Assembly: GCF_041381155.1 (NCBI RefSeq)
Contig: NC_091147.1
Coordinates: 36,582,553 to 36,646,552, forward strand
Direction: 5' to 3'
DNA length: 64,000 nucleotides
Source: Argopecten irradians
Taxonomy: Eukaryota; Mollusca; Bivalvia; Pectinida; Pectinidae
Part shown: positions 37,501 through 50,243 of the stretch, one piece after another
How positions within the stretch are numbered: position 1 is the stretch's first letter
How the letters are laid out: every line of letters begins with the position of its first letter
The notes under the pieces: generated by a model
What the model was told of the DNA's origin: nothing
The model's database searches: none
What the model saw: only the letters and a program-made list of their open reading frames with translations
Translations under genes and position numbers: made by a program

Positions 37501-38221
37501 TTAAATTATTACACATAAATGTACATTCCCGACCCAATAAGTTCACAATGCTGCTTCTTCCAGTGTCACTTCTAAACATTTCTTCAAACATTGTTTTGAT
37601 ATGTCTTTGTGAATTCGATAACTGAACTCCGCTAAAAGAATTTTACGGAAGTTCCTTTGCAGAAATAACCTTTAAATATGATTCCGCCATTAAATATCTC
37701 AGAGTTAATCAAGGCTTATGAGAACTTTGATCCCCGTTAACGTTAATGATCGTTTGTGTAACGTTATATTTCTGGAAACGACGTCATAAAACTAATGATG
37801 GTTTAACGTAGGTGTAATCCACGATTAAGTTTTAATAGAACTTTGAACAACCGACCCCAGATTTATCTCTCACGTGGGTAAAGAAATGTTTCTCAATATA
37901 TCTGTTTTCTTTCAAAAACACCTAAATAAACAACACATTTGTCTCCAAAATTGTTAGGTAAAAAGAATTGTTTTACTTCTTTGATCACTGTAAACGTTAC
38001 ACGGGGATCATTTCTCAGAACATCGACACCTGTTCATAAATATGTCATTGAGTTCTGTAGCCGCCATCCACGAACCCTCCACCTTACATAACATCACGAT
38101 TTCCGCTCCATTTAACAGTAGAAAACTATTGATATTTTTGCTATTTTTACATTTAAGAAATATCTAAAAATATTGCTAATCAATAAAATACTAATTGAAA
38201 TAATGAGAATTGTTAATTTAC
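34580..38221. other. Non-coding stretch between MITE and FREP pseudogene
   Basis: A 129-codon frame at 34651-35040 and a 111-codon frame at 36880-37215 (both plus) show no recognisable domain or compatible splice sites and are not called. The only recognised repeat is the GACGT-rich element at 36620-36806. Confidence 0.4.
36620..36806. repeat. GACGT-rich short repeat
   Basis: About 190 bp carry roughly eight ACGTC/GACGT words, several as TGACGTC, ending CATGTGCCTGCTGGGA. The pattern resembles a degenerate array of a palindromic word. Whether it is a mobile element or a cluster of CRE-like sites cannot be told from sequence alone. Confidence 0.45.
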
Positions 38222-38544
38222 GTTTTATGTTTCCAGAAAAGCCATTCACACTCAGTTTGTAATTTTCAGATTTATCAGTTGCAAATTGGAGAACTCTGCA
38301 TACGCCCATTCCCCAGTCAATGATTCAACTTCCACACGTAGGATCTTAGACACGTTTGTTAGGATGTGAAGGTTATCGTTACCTGTAAAAGTGATCTACA
38401 AATAATACCGTAAGAGTTGATGTAAACCGTTATATAACGTTGTAACAAGGTTATTCTATCAAAGACACAAGACTTTCGTGATAGAAAGAAACTCCATATA
38501 ATATAGTTTTAAAAAATGAAAGTATGATGGTCAAAATTTTCGGA

Positions 38545-38720
38545 CTTGATCAATCGCTGTTGTTCTGTCCACTGACCGAGACACACTCATAATCTCTCAA
38601 GAGGTAGTGTCTGCTCCCGATTAAGGTTCAGTATAACGAAAGTGAAAGGAATGTGGTTTGCCCGCTGTCAATATAATAGGATCAGATGTGTTGCGTTTCA
38701 GTGAGATGGACTTAAAAAAA
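38545..38720. repeat. Diverged partial copy of the 21976/60795 element
   Basis: CCGCTGTCAATATAATAGGA and the following TGTGTTGCG correspond to the middle region of the copies at 21976-22190 and 60795-61066. The termini are not recognisable. Confidence 0.4.
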
Positions 38721-40224
38721 ATTACAAGCGTTCCACCGTTACAACACGAACATACTGCAATTTCTCGGAACATACATGTTTTCCACACACGCTACGCATC
38801 GTAAACATGGACTACATTTTTGAAATGCCACTGGTTGTCAATAGGACTGTAATTTTTAATAAGCCAACTATCCAACCAACCAACCAACAAGTCACATAGA
38901 GGATCCATGCACAATTTTCAATTGACCATATTTTCAGACATATAATGAATTAAAAAGCATTATATACAATGTTACAAATTCAAAATTTTGTTATTAAACC
39001 AATTGAAGCATATTGCCTGTAAATCTGCTTTGATTTTCATACGAAAGCAGTAAAAATTATAAATTAGCTACAAAACACAATCATTGTCTCTAACCGAGCC
39101 AGAAGTATCATTGGGGATCACCAAATCCATTCATGTAGTCACTCCATGTACGAAAGAAATCGACATCTCCCTTTGTTCGTCTTTAGATAACCTAATTGAA
39201 ATATACGTGAACATTTAATTCCTGACAAGAAAACAGACACTGATTAGAGAGGTCCTATCCGAAATGATTGAAAATTTCTTGACGAGCATAGCCCGGATAA
39301 AGATTCTTGTGGATTTTACCTCATTGTGTTTAAATAATTAAATTTCTTGGTTTTTATATAATATTAGGAGATGGTAACACGCTGGCATTTTATATAAGCT
39401 TGCATTTCTTCAAGGAAATGTTCACTGCTTATGCGACTTTAGAATTTATTTAATAAAGTTAATTATTTTCAAAACCTTACGATATCAAATCCACCTAGTT
39501 CTTTAACAAAGAAGGTGTTTTTATTATTTCAATTATATATTCGCTATCACTAAAATTTATCTAGCAAATATTGTATCGGTGTATAAGAGAAATCATTACG
39601 GTTTTTCGTATACGCATCTACCTTTCATTTTTAAAACTCCAAGTTTATTATATCATGACGGGTTTCACGGTACTTAATTATAAGCTTAATATATACTTGT
39701 ACATGTATCTGTATTGCATTTAACACATGCATTGTAATTTGTACGGTTTTATTACAGAAATCCTAACGATTTTTAATTTGTAATCGTAATTTTTATATTG
39801 AAATTTAAGAGGCATTTAAATCTAAACAAACCCTGCGTTTTTAATTTTCCTTGTGTTATTAACATTAGCCTACAATTTGAAATTAGATTTTATAGGCCTA
39901 TATGTGTGTGACAAAATTATAACATTTCAGTATGATGGCCAAAATATACCAAACATACCAGAGATGTTAGATGAAGATTTTTATATGTACGTTCATTACT
40001 ACGAGCCGTACATTATATTATTAAACTTCATGCATGTTCGATTTTATGTATAGATCATGAGTTTCCTGACCATCCCGACTTCAAATTGTCGATAATAAAA
40101 ACTAAGCCGAGTACTTATTAATTAAGAATTAAGACACCAACGATAATTTGGTCAATCTTAGAATATCATAATTGTTTATTTTGATATATCATCAGTCCTC
40201 GCTAATACATATGTACATATGAAA

Positions 40225-40449
40225 GCCCCGTCCATCTTCGGCACAAACACCAAATTGTAACATCCAAACTCACGTGCCCTTCAAGTCATATTTGGCCACG
40301 CCCACCTCTTAAACGAACCATGCCATGAGAAAACGTTTTGATTCTCGACGCCGCGGTGTACTTGTCTTTGATCATATATATATGTACTATCGATACTTGT
40401 CGTAATTGTATTACACTTTCGGCGTTCACAGATAAGGTTCAACGGCAAT
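40225..40449. repeat. Dispersed repeat, first of two direct copies
   Basis: CGTCCATCTTCGGCACAAAC through ACACTTTCGGCGTTCACAGA matches 42865-43058 in the same orientation with moderate divergence and one internal indel near 40318-40340. The two copies bracket the first two exons of the FREP pseudogene. No coding frame is shared between them. Confidence 0.8.
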
Positions 40450-42864
40450 AATGAATTATAAACATTGTATTTTTTTCTCAAATATAAATGATGAATCGAT
40501 GTTTTTCTGCCGTCCTCAGTGATCCATAGCTCTCTTGGGACAGGTTTGGTAGAAACACAAATGTACGTATGTGTTCATTCATTATAAAGGTTTTTATCAC
40601 TAGTAACAATCACTCACTGAACGATCTATATAACCAGGTAAGATGTATCTAACAACATACTCAGAAAGCACATAGAAAGTTAGATGTATACATGTACAAA
40701 TGTCAAATTGCATTGGAGAGTAGTGTCAATTTTGTCAATTTTAATCCCCAATGGAAAAAACCCATTCTGGTTACAGTTTTGCTAGTATATGGGTTTAATG
40801 TGAACAATACTTTCAGTTCAAGGTCCATCTTCAGTATCCATATCACAGTATACAATAGAGCCTCTCTTTCCTATTTTGTATATATCAGAGCTGTATCCAA
40901 TCAGGTCTGCAGAGCTGTTGACAATCACTGCAATAATGAAACGAAAGAGTTACCATAAGAAGACACTTTAAGGTGATAAAAACAAATTATAATATGCTAT
41001 TTTTGTCTTGATGTTTGTTTATTGTGGTGCACTTCATGATTTTCAACAAAAAATGCAGGTTGTATTTAACTTATTTTCAATAAAATATGCTTGAAACGAA
41101 GTCCACAACGATGTCACCAGGTCTAGAACAATCGCATAGCTTATCGCCCCTGATGTCACCAGGTGGCCGTAGATTCGTGCCGTCATATGAGACAAATAGC
41201 GGTGACAAGAGCCGGGAAATTCAATGGGACAGTGTTGCGGTATTGGCGATTATAAATATTTAAAACAGTCGCGCTACGTGTACTTTCTACATTAATAAGT
41301 GGAAATGTATCCGTATATATAATATACAATCTATAAAATACCCTGATATAATAAAAACGATCGTTTACTCATTTTAATCGTTATATTCTGGGCTATAAAC
41401 TTGTTATGTTCTTGAAGTCAAAAGCCATTTGACATCGCGTACGTGTGTGTCCACTCAGGTTCGAGGGGGTTGCGCTTGATTTTTGTCTGTAAATTAAAAT
41501 TCTAAACATAGACTTTAAAGTTTATATCAACAAGATGACATAATTTTACAAGAAAATGGACCCAAACAACAATGACACTACATGCTACAGGTACATACAT
41601 ATATTTGCATATTTATAAAAGCAGACCCCGCCACCTTTTTTGAATACCCTTTCTAAAACCCTATCATACAGCGACAAACGTGCCCCTATCCCGCAATATG
41701 TATGTACTACACACGTCTATTTCCTATTTGGAACTTAATCCTTCAGAACATCCCACAGAAAAGGTAAGGCTTATTTATTTTTAAAAGTTCTGTAATTAGT
41801 TTTGCGGATTTATTCGACAAAATTTCAGGGCTTTTCGGGTACGAAAATAGAATAACATGTACAGTAGTAAAAATACGACCGATAAAAAAGACGGGACAAA
41901 GCACAGACACTAAATACAATGACCAAATATGCATGATATGTACAGTGGACAAGATACGCATTTGATAGTTCAACTAACACAGGGCCATGAAACAATATGT
42001 ATTTCTTATAAAACACAAATCATTTATAAGACCGCTTATCCATATTATCTAACCGTGAGCAGTTTTGGAAATAACAAACTTGTCGACCTTAAGTAAATTT
42101 AAAAGTATACGAACAGTCCACAGAGATTTCAGAATTAGTTAATTTATATCAATATGGACACACTAGATAGCCTATTGAATATAATGAAAAGATCTTGGTG
42201 TCTAGATAAAAAAACGGTAAAATTCGTATTCTTCATATAGGCAAGTGCCACACGAAGTACTATTTTGCTCAGTTGTGGAAATCCAGCACATGTAAAAGAC
42301 TGTACAGTCGAAAAGATCACTACAAAAATGCTCAGTTTCATTTCACTATTCCTGTTTTCTACCGTATTTCTCTACCATATTCAGTTATGTTAAAAACCGA
42401 ATATCGATAAATGATTTTCAATTATATGTCCACTTCATATACTATAGTTAAATCTTTCAGGCCAGAGGAATCATTTCTGTCTGAGCCGATGTCAACATGA
42501 ACACTCTACTCATTATAGAAAACACAAATTAGACGTGGTAAAATATTTGTCAATATATGACCTGTAGCCAACAGTAGACCTTTGTATGCAAACAGTAACT
42601 AAGCAACCGATGAAATATAACGTTCATCAGTTATAGTATGTTAACCGCTCTATAGATGGTATATATAAAACTGAGTGCCGTTACGTGTATCACGCTTTAG
42701 ATTTTCTGTTTATATTTTCTATTATGCTAACGAGGTTTTATTCAATTAATAACTATTGAAATAAGCATATGGAATGTATATACCTCCCATAGTAATACTT
42801 AGACACTACATATAAACACTGCCTACTTTTAAAACAGTCTTATATCTCTGGATATTTCCCCGAC

Positions 42865-43058
42865 GGCCCTGTCCATCTTCGATACAAATACCAAATTGTA
42901 ACATCCAAACCCACGTGCCCTTTAAGTCATATTTGGCCCCGCCCACCTTGTAAACGAATCTCGACGCCGCAGAGTACATGTCTTTGATCATGGACTATTG
43001 ATACTTGTCGTAATTGTATTACACTTCCGGCGTTCATAGATTGGGTTCAACGGAAGTA
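42865..43058. repeat. Dispersed repeat, second of two direct copies
   Basis: This is the partner of 40225-40449, with matching words such as ACCAAATTGTAACATCCAAA and CTTGTCGTAATTGTATTACA. It lies just upstream of the FREP pseudogene's first exon and lacks a roughly 25-bp piece present in the other copy. Confidence 0.8.
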
Positions 43059-43238
43059 GTTTAATAAAAATATTTTTTTACCAATATTATCAAAAATCAT
43101 TCGGTTTCATTTTCATATTTGGGGCTTTAAACCCCATTCACCGCACCTTCCCCCTTGGTGACAAATTCCTGTGCGACATACCGTGTTCCATGTTCATTTA
43201 TCATAAATATAGGAATAACAAATAATGCTTGTCTACAT

Positions 43239-43957
43239 CATACAGGCCACAGGATAAAACTTCGTAGATCAGAAGTTGACATGCTCTAGATCTACTGGAG
43301 AAAATCCCAGTGCCTGGTTACCATCCCAACACAATGTATATCATACAGGCCACATGATTAACCTACATAGATCAGAAGTTGACATGCTCTAGATCTACTG
43401 GAGAAAATCCCAGTGCCTGGTTACCATCCCAACACAATGTATATCATACAGGCCACATGATTAACCTACATAGATCAGAAGTTGACATGCTCTAGATCTA
43501 CTGGAGAAAATCCCAGTGCCTGGTTACCATCCCAACACAATGTATATCATACAGGCCACATGATTAACCTACATAGATCAGAAGTTGGCATGCTCTAGAT
43601 CTACTGGAGAAAATTCTAGTGCCTGGTTACCATCCCAACACAATGTATATCATACAGGCCACATGATTAACCTACAAAGATCAGAAGTTGACATGCTCTA
43701 GATCTACTGGAGAAAATCCCAGTGCCTGGTTATCTTCCCAGCACAATGTATATCATACAGGCCACATGATTAACCTACTTAGATCAGAAGTTGACATGCT
43801 CTAGATCTACTGGAGAAAATCCCAGTGCCTGGTTACCTTCCCAACACAATGTATATCATACAGGCCACATGATTAACCTACGTGGATCAGAAGTTGACAT
43901 GCTCTAGATCTACTGGAGAAAATCCCAGTGCCTAGTTACTTTCCCAACACAATGTAT
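43239..43957. repeat. 103-bp tandem repeat, seven units
   Basis: A unit starting CATACAGGCCACATGATTAA and including CATGCTCTAGATCTACTGGA repeats seven times. The outer units are slightly diverged and the inner ones almost identical. There is no coding frame and no spacer-like variation. Confidence 0.95.
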
Positions 43958-43959
43958 AA

Positions 43960-44700
43960 GGTAGGTGTCTAAAGCATTATCATTTTGTGATATATCATTA
44001 ACACATTATTTTTGTAAAGTAAAATTGCTAAGTGAATTTGCGACCCGAATTTTGGTCCTATTTTTCCTACACGTGTTCAATACCCATGACGTTATACAAA
44101 TATTGCTCATCCTATTGGCATTCAACAAAGTAATAGTAACATTGGCTGGAAGGAAATTCCTTTTTCTGGAAACAAAATAATTGTATTAATTGTTTTCCGA
44201 AGAAATAACAATATGCTACCAAAAACCATGTCAGATGTTGCAGTTTGCGATTATTTTACAATCAATGTTCATTGTAAATATAGTAATTACAAGTAAATAT
44301 ATGTTGATATTAATAAGTAGTATGTTTTTGCGTTTATTATCATAAATGTTACACTGGAGAGTGTTTGATAAAACCAAGGCAAATTTAAATATTGGCGTTC
44401 TTAACTCTATATTGACCTGAAGGAACTTGGTTCTTCTTCAATATAAGAACGTGAGTGGTAAAGAGAAGTCTTCTGTAAATCGTTTCATTTGTTTCCAAAT
44501 GAAAAAAAATCTAAAGGATGCAGTGTATATTATTAAGATTTGCATTCCAAAATGAGTTGGCGTGATCAAAGATAGTTCTTAGTGTAAACATTATTATATT
44601 TATATTTCGATAAATATACATAGAAACCATGGAAATGGGATAGATCTTTTCTTATTTTTCTAATACAATTACACACAAATTATTTATGTTGAAACTTTAT
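43960..44700. other. Non-coding AT-rich stretch
   Basis: Only short frames are present. No exon, repeat end or RNA gene was recognised. Confidence 0.4.
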
Positions 44701-44704
44701 TATA

Positions 44705-45370
44705 CAATTGATTTTCCCATGATGGAGCGTCATTTGACCACCCGAGAGTTGTTCACATGAATTTCTCCCATACTTGACAGAATTAACCCGCAAATGACGT
44801 CATCAATAGATGCCGCGTAGCCGCGGTGTGCATTGTCGATGACGTCGTCAATTTTGACGCATAACGACGTTCCTTTGATCATGACGCGATGAAAATGCTG
44901 GAAAGCAACAAAAATTTCATTTTTTTGCAAATAAGTATGGGAGAAAAAGAATCAAACATGGGTCTGTCAAGTAGACAGGGATATCTCAACCCTCGTGAAA
45001 GATTTTTGGCCGTCAACCCTCAGTATGTCTTGGAAAGAAAGAAATAGAATCTTACATGGGTCTGTGAAGTGGACATGGATATCTTAAACCGAGTGAAAGA
45101 TTTTGGTTGGTCAACTCAAGGCTTGCCGAGTGTTAACGGCCAAAATCTTTCACGAGGGTTGAGATATCCCTGTCCACTACAAAGACCCATATAAGATTCT
45201 TTTTCTTCCATACTTAGAAGAAAAAATGATGAAACTCCACTTGGTTTTCAGCTCTTTCATCGCGCCATTATCGCAAGAACATCCCTTTGTAAAATAGAGA
45301 TATCTTTTCCCTAGCAACCACGGGATATCCCTGTGAAGTATGGGAGAAATCACTGTCCACCTGGAAGGAT
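44705..45370. mobile_element. Compound fold-back element with three arm copies
   Basis: The block AAGTATGGGAGAAAAAGAAT...TCTCAACCCTCGTGAAAGAT at 44930-45020 recurs in direct orientation at 45030-45110 (diverged). It recurs inverted at 45130-45225. TATGGGAGAAAT/ATTTCTCCCATA words also mark the outer ends (44760 and 45338). A single diverged copy, including TGACGTC.TCAA.TTTTGA.GC, is at 48215-48420. It is non-coding and its family is unknown. Confidence 0.7.
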
Positions 45371-45399
45371 TCCATTATTCTTGGTGCAACTGTTAAACA

Positions 45400-46118
45400 C
45401 GTCAAGAATGAACATTTATACACCTTTTAAATTGTAGTTTCATCCATAATGTGCAACGATGGATCCTTGTCAGCATATGCTTAATGTGCGCTGATTGGAG
45501 TGTGAGCTAGGGGGAGATGTTACTTTATCTTTAACATTACGCGGGACTAAATCTTTATACGGTGGTACAAGATCATTTCCTGAAATTGAATTGAAAATGT
45601 CTAAATTGAATCTACACATATCATGGTTTCAGTTCTATCGAAACACCTGGCCCAAGTAAACGAAGGGACATAACTCTAATAGATAAGATTGTACAACTTT
45701 TGGTGGTTGTCACTACAATGATGCAGATAAACCGAAATAAAGAGTTAAGAAGATATATTATTTACCCTCTGTCAATCATTTTCAAACATCCACAGCACAT
45801 GCTTAAAGCGGGCAAGGCCACTTAAAAAGTATTTAATTGAGATGTTAAATAATACGTATATTAACTTGTATTTCCAGAATCATTTATAAGATATCCCCCT
45901 GTCGAGGTCAACCAATTTTGTTTTTATCTCTACCAATTTTCCAACTGACTCACTGACCCCTCTATACATGTATAAGGGACGGCAGGCGATTATATCCGAG
46001 CAGGGTTAAACAAAAATAGCGAATGTACTTCCTTAGAAACGAAAGGGGTTACCTCAGAAACGGTTTTTTTATTTTAAGAAAAAAAAATTATTACTCAGAT
46101 ACTAACTTGCATTAACAG
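45400..46118. other. Non-coding stretch
   Basis: No exon, tandem array or element end was recognised in this stretch. Confidence 0.4.
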
Positions 46119-46202
46119 CTAAATGACATCGAACGTTTGCTAAAGACTGATTCAGAGAAACTGCAGTCAGAAAGTGTTTTTGTACAAGGAGAAGACATCT
46201 TT
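46119..46202 (+). other. Coding-like segment, possible orphan exon
   Basis: After an acceptor-like TTGCATTAACAG, the frame LNDIERLLKTDSEKLQSES followed by VFVQGEDIF has the charged, helical look of a real protein exon. No good donor follows and no partner exon was found. It could be a stranded exon, a processed fragment or chance. Confidence 0.2.
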
Positions 46203-47379
46203 GTTATATACAACATATATATATGCTACAATTGCAGATATAGGTTTTTGTTGTATTTAGCAGTTTGCAAACCGTCTAACTTGCATCTACGCATAACATG
46301 TACATATTTCATTACTAAAAATCGGAACACCCCGCCAGCGTGAACGAATTGAACTAACTAGAAAAACAGAATGAAATATTTGTGTCACTGTTTAATATAA
46401 ACAGATATGCAGTAAGCGAACAGAAAAAGTGTTTTAGTCTAGCGAAGAGACCATTTTATTTGAGCAGCCATCTAGAACATATCTCGGTAGGTCTAATGCG
46501 TGGCTGGGTATGTAGTCAATTCATCTGATGTACTCCACAGATACGTACCAGACAGGTATGTTACACTTTTATAGCATGTTTACCTTAGCCTTTCGCTCCT
46601 TTAACACAAAATTAGACATGATACACAGCCGATTAATCTTCATGCAAGTGAATGGTATATATATGTAAATGTTTATCTATCTTATTGAGACAATAATTAA
46701 TAATTATGTAATTGCTGTGCTTACCTCGTATATCTTTCATGATAAAAATGATATGACTGTACAATGAATGTTACAAAATGATGTCATGATCATGATATCT
46801 GTTTTGTTTGTATTTTGTTTAAATATGATGGAATGAATATACAACGATGATTTACGTATCACTTGTACCACTATAGGATTTGGTTTTAGTTAGAATTGTT
46901 ATCGATTTCTTTCTGCACAGAAAGTTTGTTTTTAAAGAAAATATATAGAGTAAAAAACAATAGAAAAGTAAATTGCCATGAATTTAGGTTGATCAAAAAT
47001 GTTATTTAAAATGCATACTGTCTGAACCGGATGTCGCCGGAACCAACTTATTGGCTGGTATAGTCAAATTTCCTGATTATACGTCTTTTGAATGATAAAA
47101 AATATTAATGATAATGGCATACAAATGAGCCGGAATAGACAAATATCTAGATGAGGCAAGGGTCAGTTTCGACAAGTTATATTGTTATTCATTTCTTGAT
47201 TATTATGTAACACGATATTTAATATCAAATGCAATAAACGCTTCTGTTACTACTTAAACTAGTACTCGATTTAAATCTACGCAGCCAAATGCACTTGATT
47301 TTTTAACGTCATTTATTCCTCAACGTTTCCCGAGACGTCATAACTCAAACAAAATAAATCTTAAAGTAGAAATAACAAA

Positions 47380-47531
47380 ATGCTCAACATATTGAAAAAA
47401 AATGTTCGTAGCAAGCAGGATCTCAGTATTCAAAGTTATTGTACAGATACCTTTCACCTTGTAACGTCTATGAACTGGATCAGGTGCGACAAGAAGCAGG
47501 ATAAGGTTTCTCTAAATATCATTCAGAACAG
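47380..47531 (+). other. Possible small exon upstream of the DUF885 gene
   Basis: An ATG opens 50 clean codons with protein-like composition (SMNWIRCDKKQDKVSLNIIQ) that stop at a donor-like CAG|GTAGG. Joined to the exon at 50244 it would not be in frame. It could therefore only be an upstream untranslated or separate exon. Confidence 0.15.
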
Positions 47532-47726
47532 GTAGGATTTTGTTTACTTAGAACCATTTTCTCCCTATAAATATATTATTTACACACCATTAACATCATT
47601 ACTGAAGCGTGAAAGTGGATTTAAAGAGGCTAGATAGTACAAACGCATTTAAACGAACATTGTTCACCTGTTGATAAATAAACCGTCAACACGTTCACAA
47701 ATCATGACCATAACCCTTTACTGATA

Positions 47727-48206
47727 CCCTGAAATCTCGATAATAAGCCGCGACTTATATTATTTTTGGGAGGAAATCCCAGGCTTATTTTCAGGACCGG
47801 CCTATTTTTAAGTCTCATTTTCGAAGTTATTTATCACGTAACGTAGGATAGGCTTACTTACGAGATCGGCTTATTTTCGAACCATTCAAATTAAAACTAA
47901 AGAAAACAATGCATTTAGTACATCAAAAATTTGATAGTCAATACAAATATACATTTATTCATACCTATCCATGTATTTACTTATATAATAAGATAACAAC
48001 ACCACTACAGAACGTTTTGGGATGTTCATTTTGACTACCATCAGACATTGTTGTTCTATCTTTTTAATACACATGGCTTACATTCAAGTGTGGTATTTCT
48101 TTCAAAATCCGGAATATTTTCCAAATACATTTGACTGCAAGAAATCTAGGGCTTATTTTCAAGACCGGCCTATTATCGATTCAGGCTTATTATCAAAAAT
48201 TTAGGG
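47727..48206. mobile_element. 480-bp MITE flanked by TA, mariner-type ends
   Basis: The left end CCCTGAAATCTCGATAATAA and the reverse complement of the right end CCCTAAATTTTTGATAATAA align, and both continue GCC. TA lies immediately outside each end, as expected for a Tc1/mariner-type target duplication. GGCTTATTTTCA and ACCGGCCTATT words occur near both ends. No transposase frame is present. Confidence 0.8.
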
Positions 48207-48214
48207 TATACACT

Positions 48215-48420
48215 TAGTGGTCTTAATGCCCAACAGGCGTACTTTGTCGTTGACGTCATCAAATTTTGAAGCATAAGTGTATTTCTGTGATGACTGCTGT
48301 TGAAGTTCTTCAAAACAACAAAAAATACTCTTTTCTTATATTTCACAGGTAAATGTATCAAACACTAGTGTGTCAAATAGACAGGTATATATCAACCTTT
48401 GTGAAAGCCTCTTGGTTGAC
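48215..48420. repeat. Single diverged copy of the 44.7-45.4 kb element
   Basis: TTGACGTCATCAAATTTTGA and, further right, GTGTCAAATAGACAGGTATA and CAACCTTTGTGAAAG correspond in order to 44840-45010. It sits directly beside the MITE ending at 48206. Confidence 0.65.
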
Positions 48421-48537
48421 TTGTCTAAATCTCCTGAGCCCTGAGTTGTGATTAATACATGTTGGCACAATGTTGTTTTTTTTTTTTACTTTTCTTGTAT
48501 ACAGACAATAAATTGTCTACTTTCGCTTAATTCATTT

Positions 48538-48680
48538 TACTGTAAACCAAGTTTCTTTCGCAGCTATTAAATTACACGATTTTCATTTCAAAACAAGTTC
48601 GCGAAAATAAATTGCGAATTAACTTGGATCGCGAAATTCGCAAAAGTAAATTGCCCAGGAATGAAAGAATATTTACAGTA
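48538..48680. mobile_element. 143-bp MITE with TACTGTAAA termini
   Basis: It begins TACTGTAAACC and ends ATATTTACAGTA, with internal TTCGCGAAA-type words. It has the same ends and style as 18064-18266 and is non-coding. Confidence 0.7.
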
Positions 48681-48689
48681 TACAAAGTA

Positions 48690-50243
48690 CAAATTAAATT
48701 TCCCAAGAAACGCTGATTTTTTTATATAATCTTATCTCAATACAGTCATCTAATCGTGGTACGGATGCGGTCTCATATTGCTATGGTTAATTTGGTACCC
48801 AAGCGCTAAAAGTATTACCTGTGGAAGCTATCATAATTATCTACACATCATACTTGCAATGTAGGTGTTGTAACAGATTCTCTCATACAACAAATTTATA
48901 TAACTTAAAACCTACTTAAACATTAAAAACAGAAGATGTTCAGTTGTCAGACGATTTCATTCATTTTACCATATATTTTCCCAACACCCATGCTTATACA
49001 GTCCTTGTATATAATCATCTCAAGCACGTTGTTTCAAAATCCACATGTAGTGCTTTTAAATCGCATTAATATCAAGTTATCAAATGGTTAAAAATGAATA
49101 TTTTCGCCAAGATCACTAAAAGCCAAGGTTTAAATTGAACAAATACCTTACTAGGTTCCTGTGACCTACGTCAGCTATTTTAACAGTCAAATAAATCAAT
49201 ATACTCTTAACTGTAATCCATTAGAACTTAAACACTTAAATGATCATTTTTACCCTTTGACCTATTAGGTTTATCTTAATTATGGACATTTTGTATTGAA
49301 AATCACAAAAAAAGGAAAACCAACAAACTCTCATTCTTGACGGTGAACTTATATTGTTAATTTTGTAAGTTTATTTTTTTGTAGAGATATTTCCGAGGCT
49401 AATTGAGACTGAAGAGATGCTGATGTTTTTTGCTAGGTACCAGCGGTAATATATCAGATTGATGGGCAGACATTTTAATTGATATTACTATTGATACTCC
49501 TATGATCGAAATTATGAATCAATGATATATTACAGAAGATCTCTCTAGTACCAGATATAATTACACATAAATAAAACATATTCTATGTACAGATATATAT
49601 ATATATATTCGCATTTGTTTTCGAATATTTTCAGTATCAGAATCTAAGCTGCTGTTCTTATAGAGACAAAGTGAACTGTACCGTAGCATTTGAAGGTATT
49701 TTTTTTATTATTAAATCTTTGAAGCCATTTTGCCGTATGTAATTTTTTTTTATTATTACTATTTTATACAAATATATCAAAACATAGTGCTGCTTTTTTT
49801 CTATTTTAACAAAATTCATGATAGTACTATTCAATTGTTCCGTGAACCTTTCAAAATTAAATTTATCACATATAACTGTGATATGATGAATTGGATTTTA
49901 TACTCGTATATAAAATTCATCAAAAAGCTCTTGGCATATCAAATTATTGAATTCGTTTGATTAGGTCCATATCACATAATCACTTATATATGATCTTTAC
50001 ATATTTAAGCGATTTCTTAAAAATGTGTTTTCTAAATCATAAACTATTACTTCTTGTAAATAGCGTCGGTAAAAAATGCCGACGCATTAATTTAAAGATT
50101 AATCTTAAAATCCATTAAATAATAGCACTCTGATTCGCACCTACCTACGATTATTTTCTTATCGTTTAAAATATATAGAGATTAGCAGGTCATACTTGTA
50201 CAATATCGTAACATGATGTAACCGAATACTTTTCATGTTCTAG
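48690..50243. other. Presumed upstream region of the DUF885 gene
   Basis: The DNA is AT-rich without a recognisable exon. A short hairpin GCGTCGGTAAAAAATGCCGACGC lies at about 50064-50086. TTCATGTTCTAG precedes the ATG at 50244 and looks like a 3' splice site, so the leader may continue in an unseen upstream exon. Confidence 0.4.

Larger units (their letters stand above)
38222..42341 (-). pseudogene. Broken second copy of the PAN/fibrinogen gene
   Basis: Four exon relics match exons 1-4 of the gene at 23626-30607 in order and strand. Exon 1 (42341 to about 42240) keeps the signal peptide and about 33 residues (MKLSIFVVIFSTVQSFTCAG), but the PAN cysteines are gone. Exon 2 (40927-40815) keeps [14 protein letters not shown] and CDMDTEDGP. 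It has TGA where the conserved Trp should be and a destroyed donor (GAAAG for GTGAG). Exon 3 (39191-39095) keeps GDVDFFRTWSDYMNGFGD with one in-frame stop. Exon 4 (38382-38222) keeps ILRVEVESLTGEWAYAEFSN and then a 4-bp deletion shifts the frame. No last exon was found to the left. It arose by tandem duplication in the same orientation and is now non-functional. Confidence 0.88.

Noticed and set aside
43239-43957. Seven 103-bp repeats as a cluster of RNA genes
   Set aside because: There are no conserved promoter boxes or foldable structure beyond a short CTCTAGATC word. The identity pattern fits a simple satellite.
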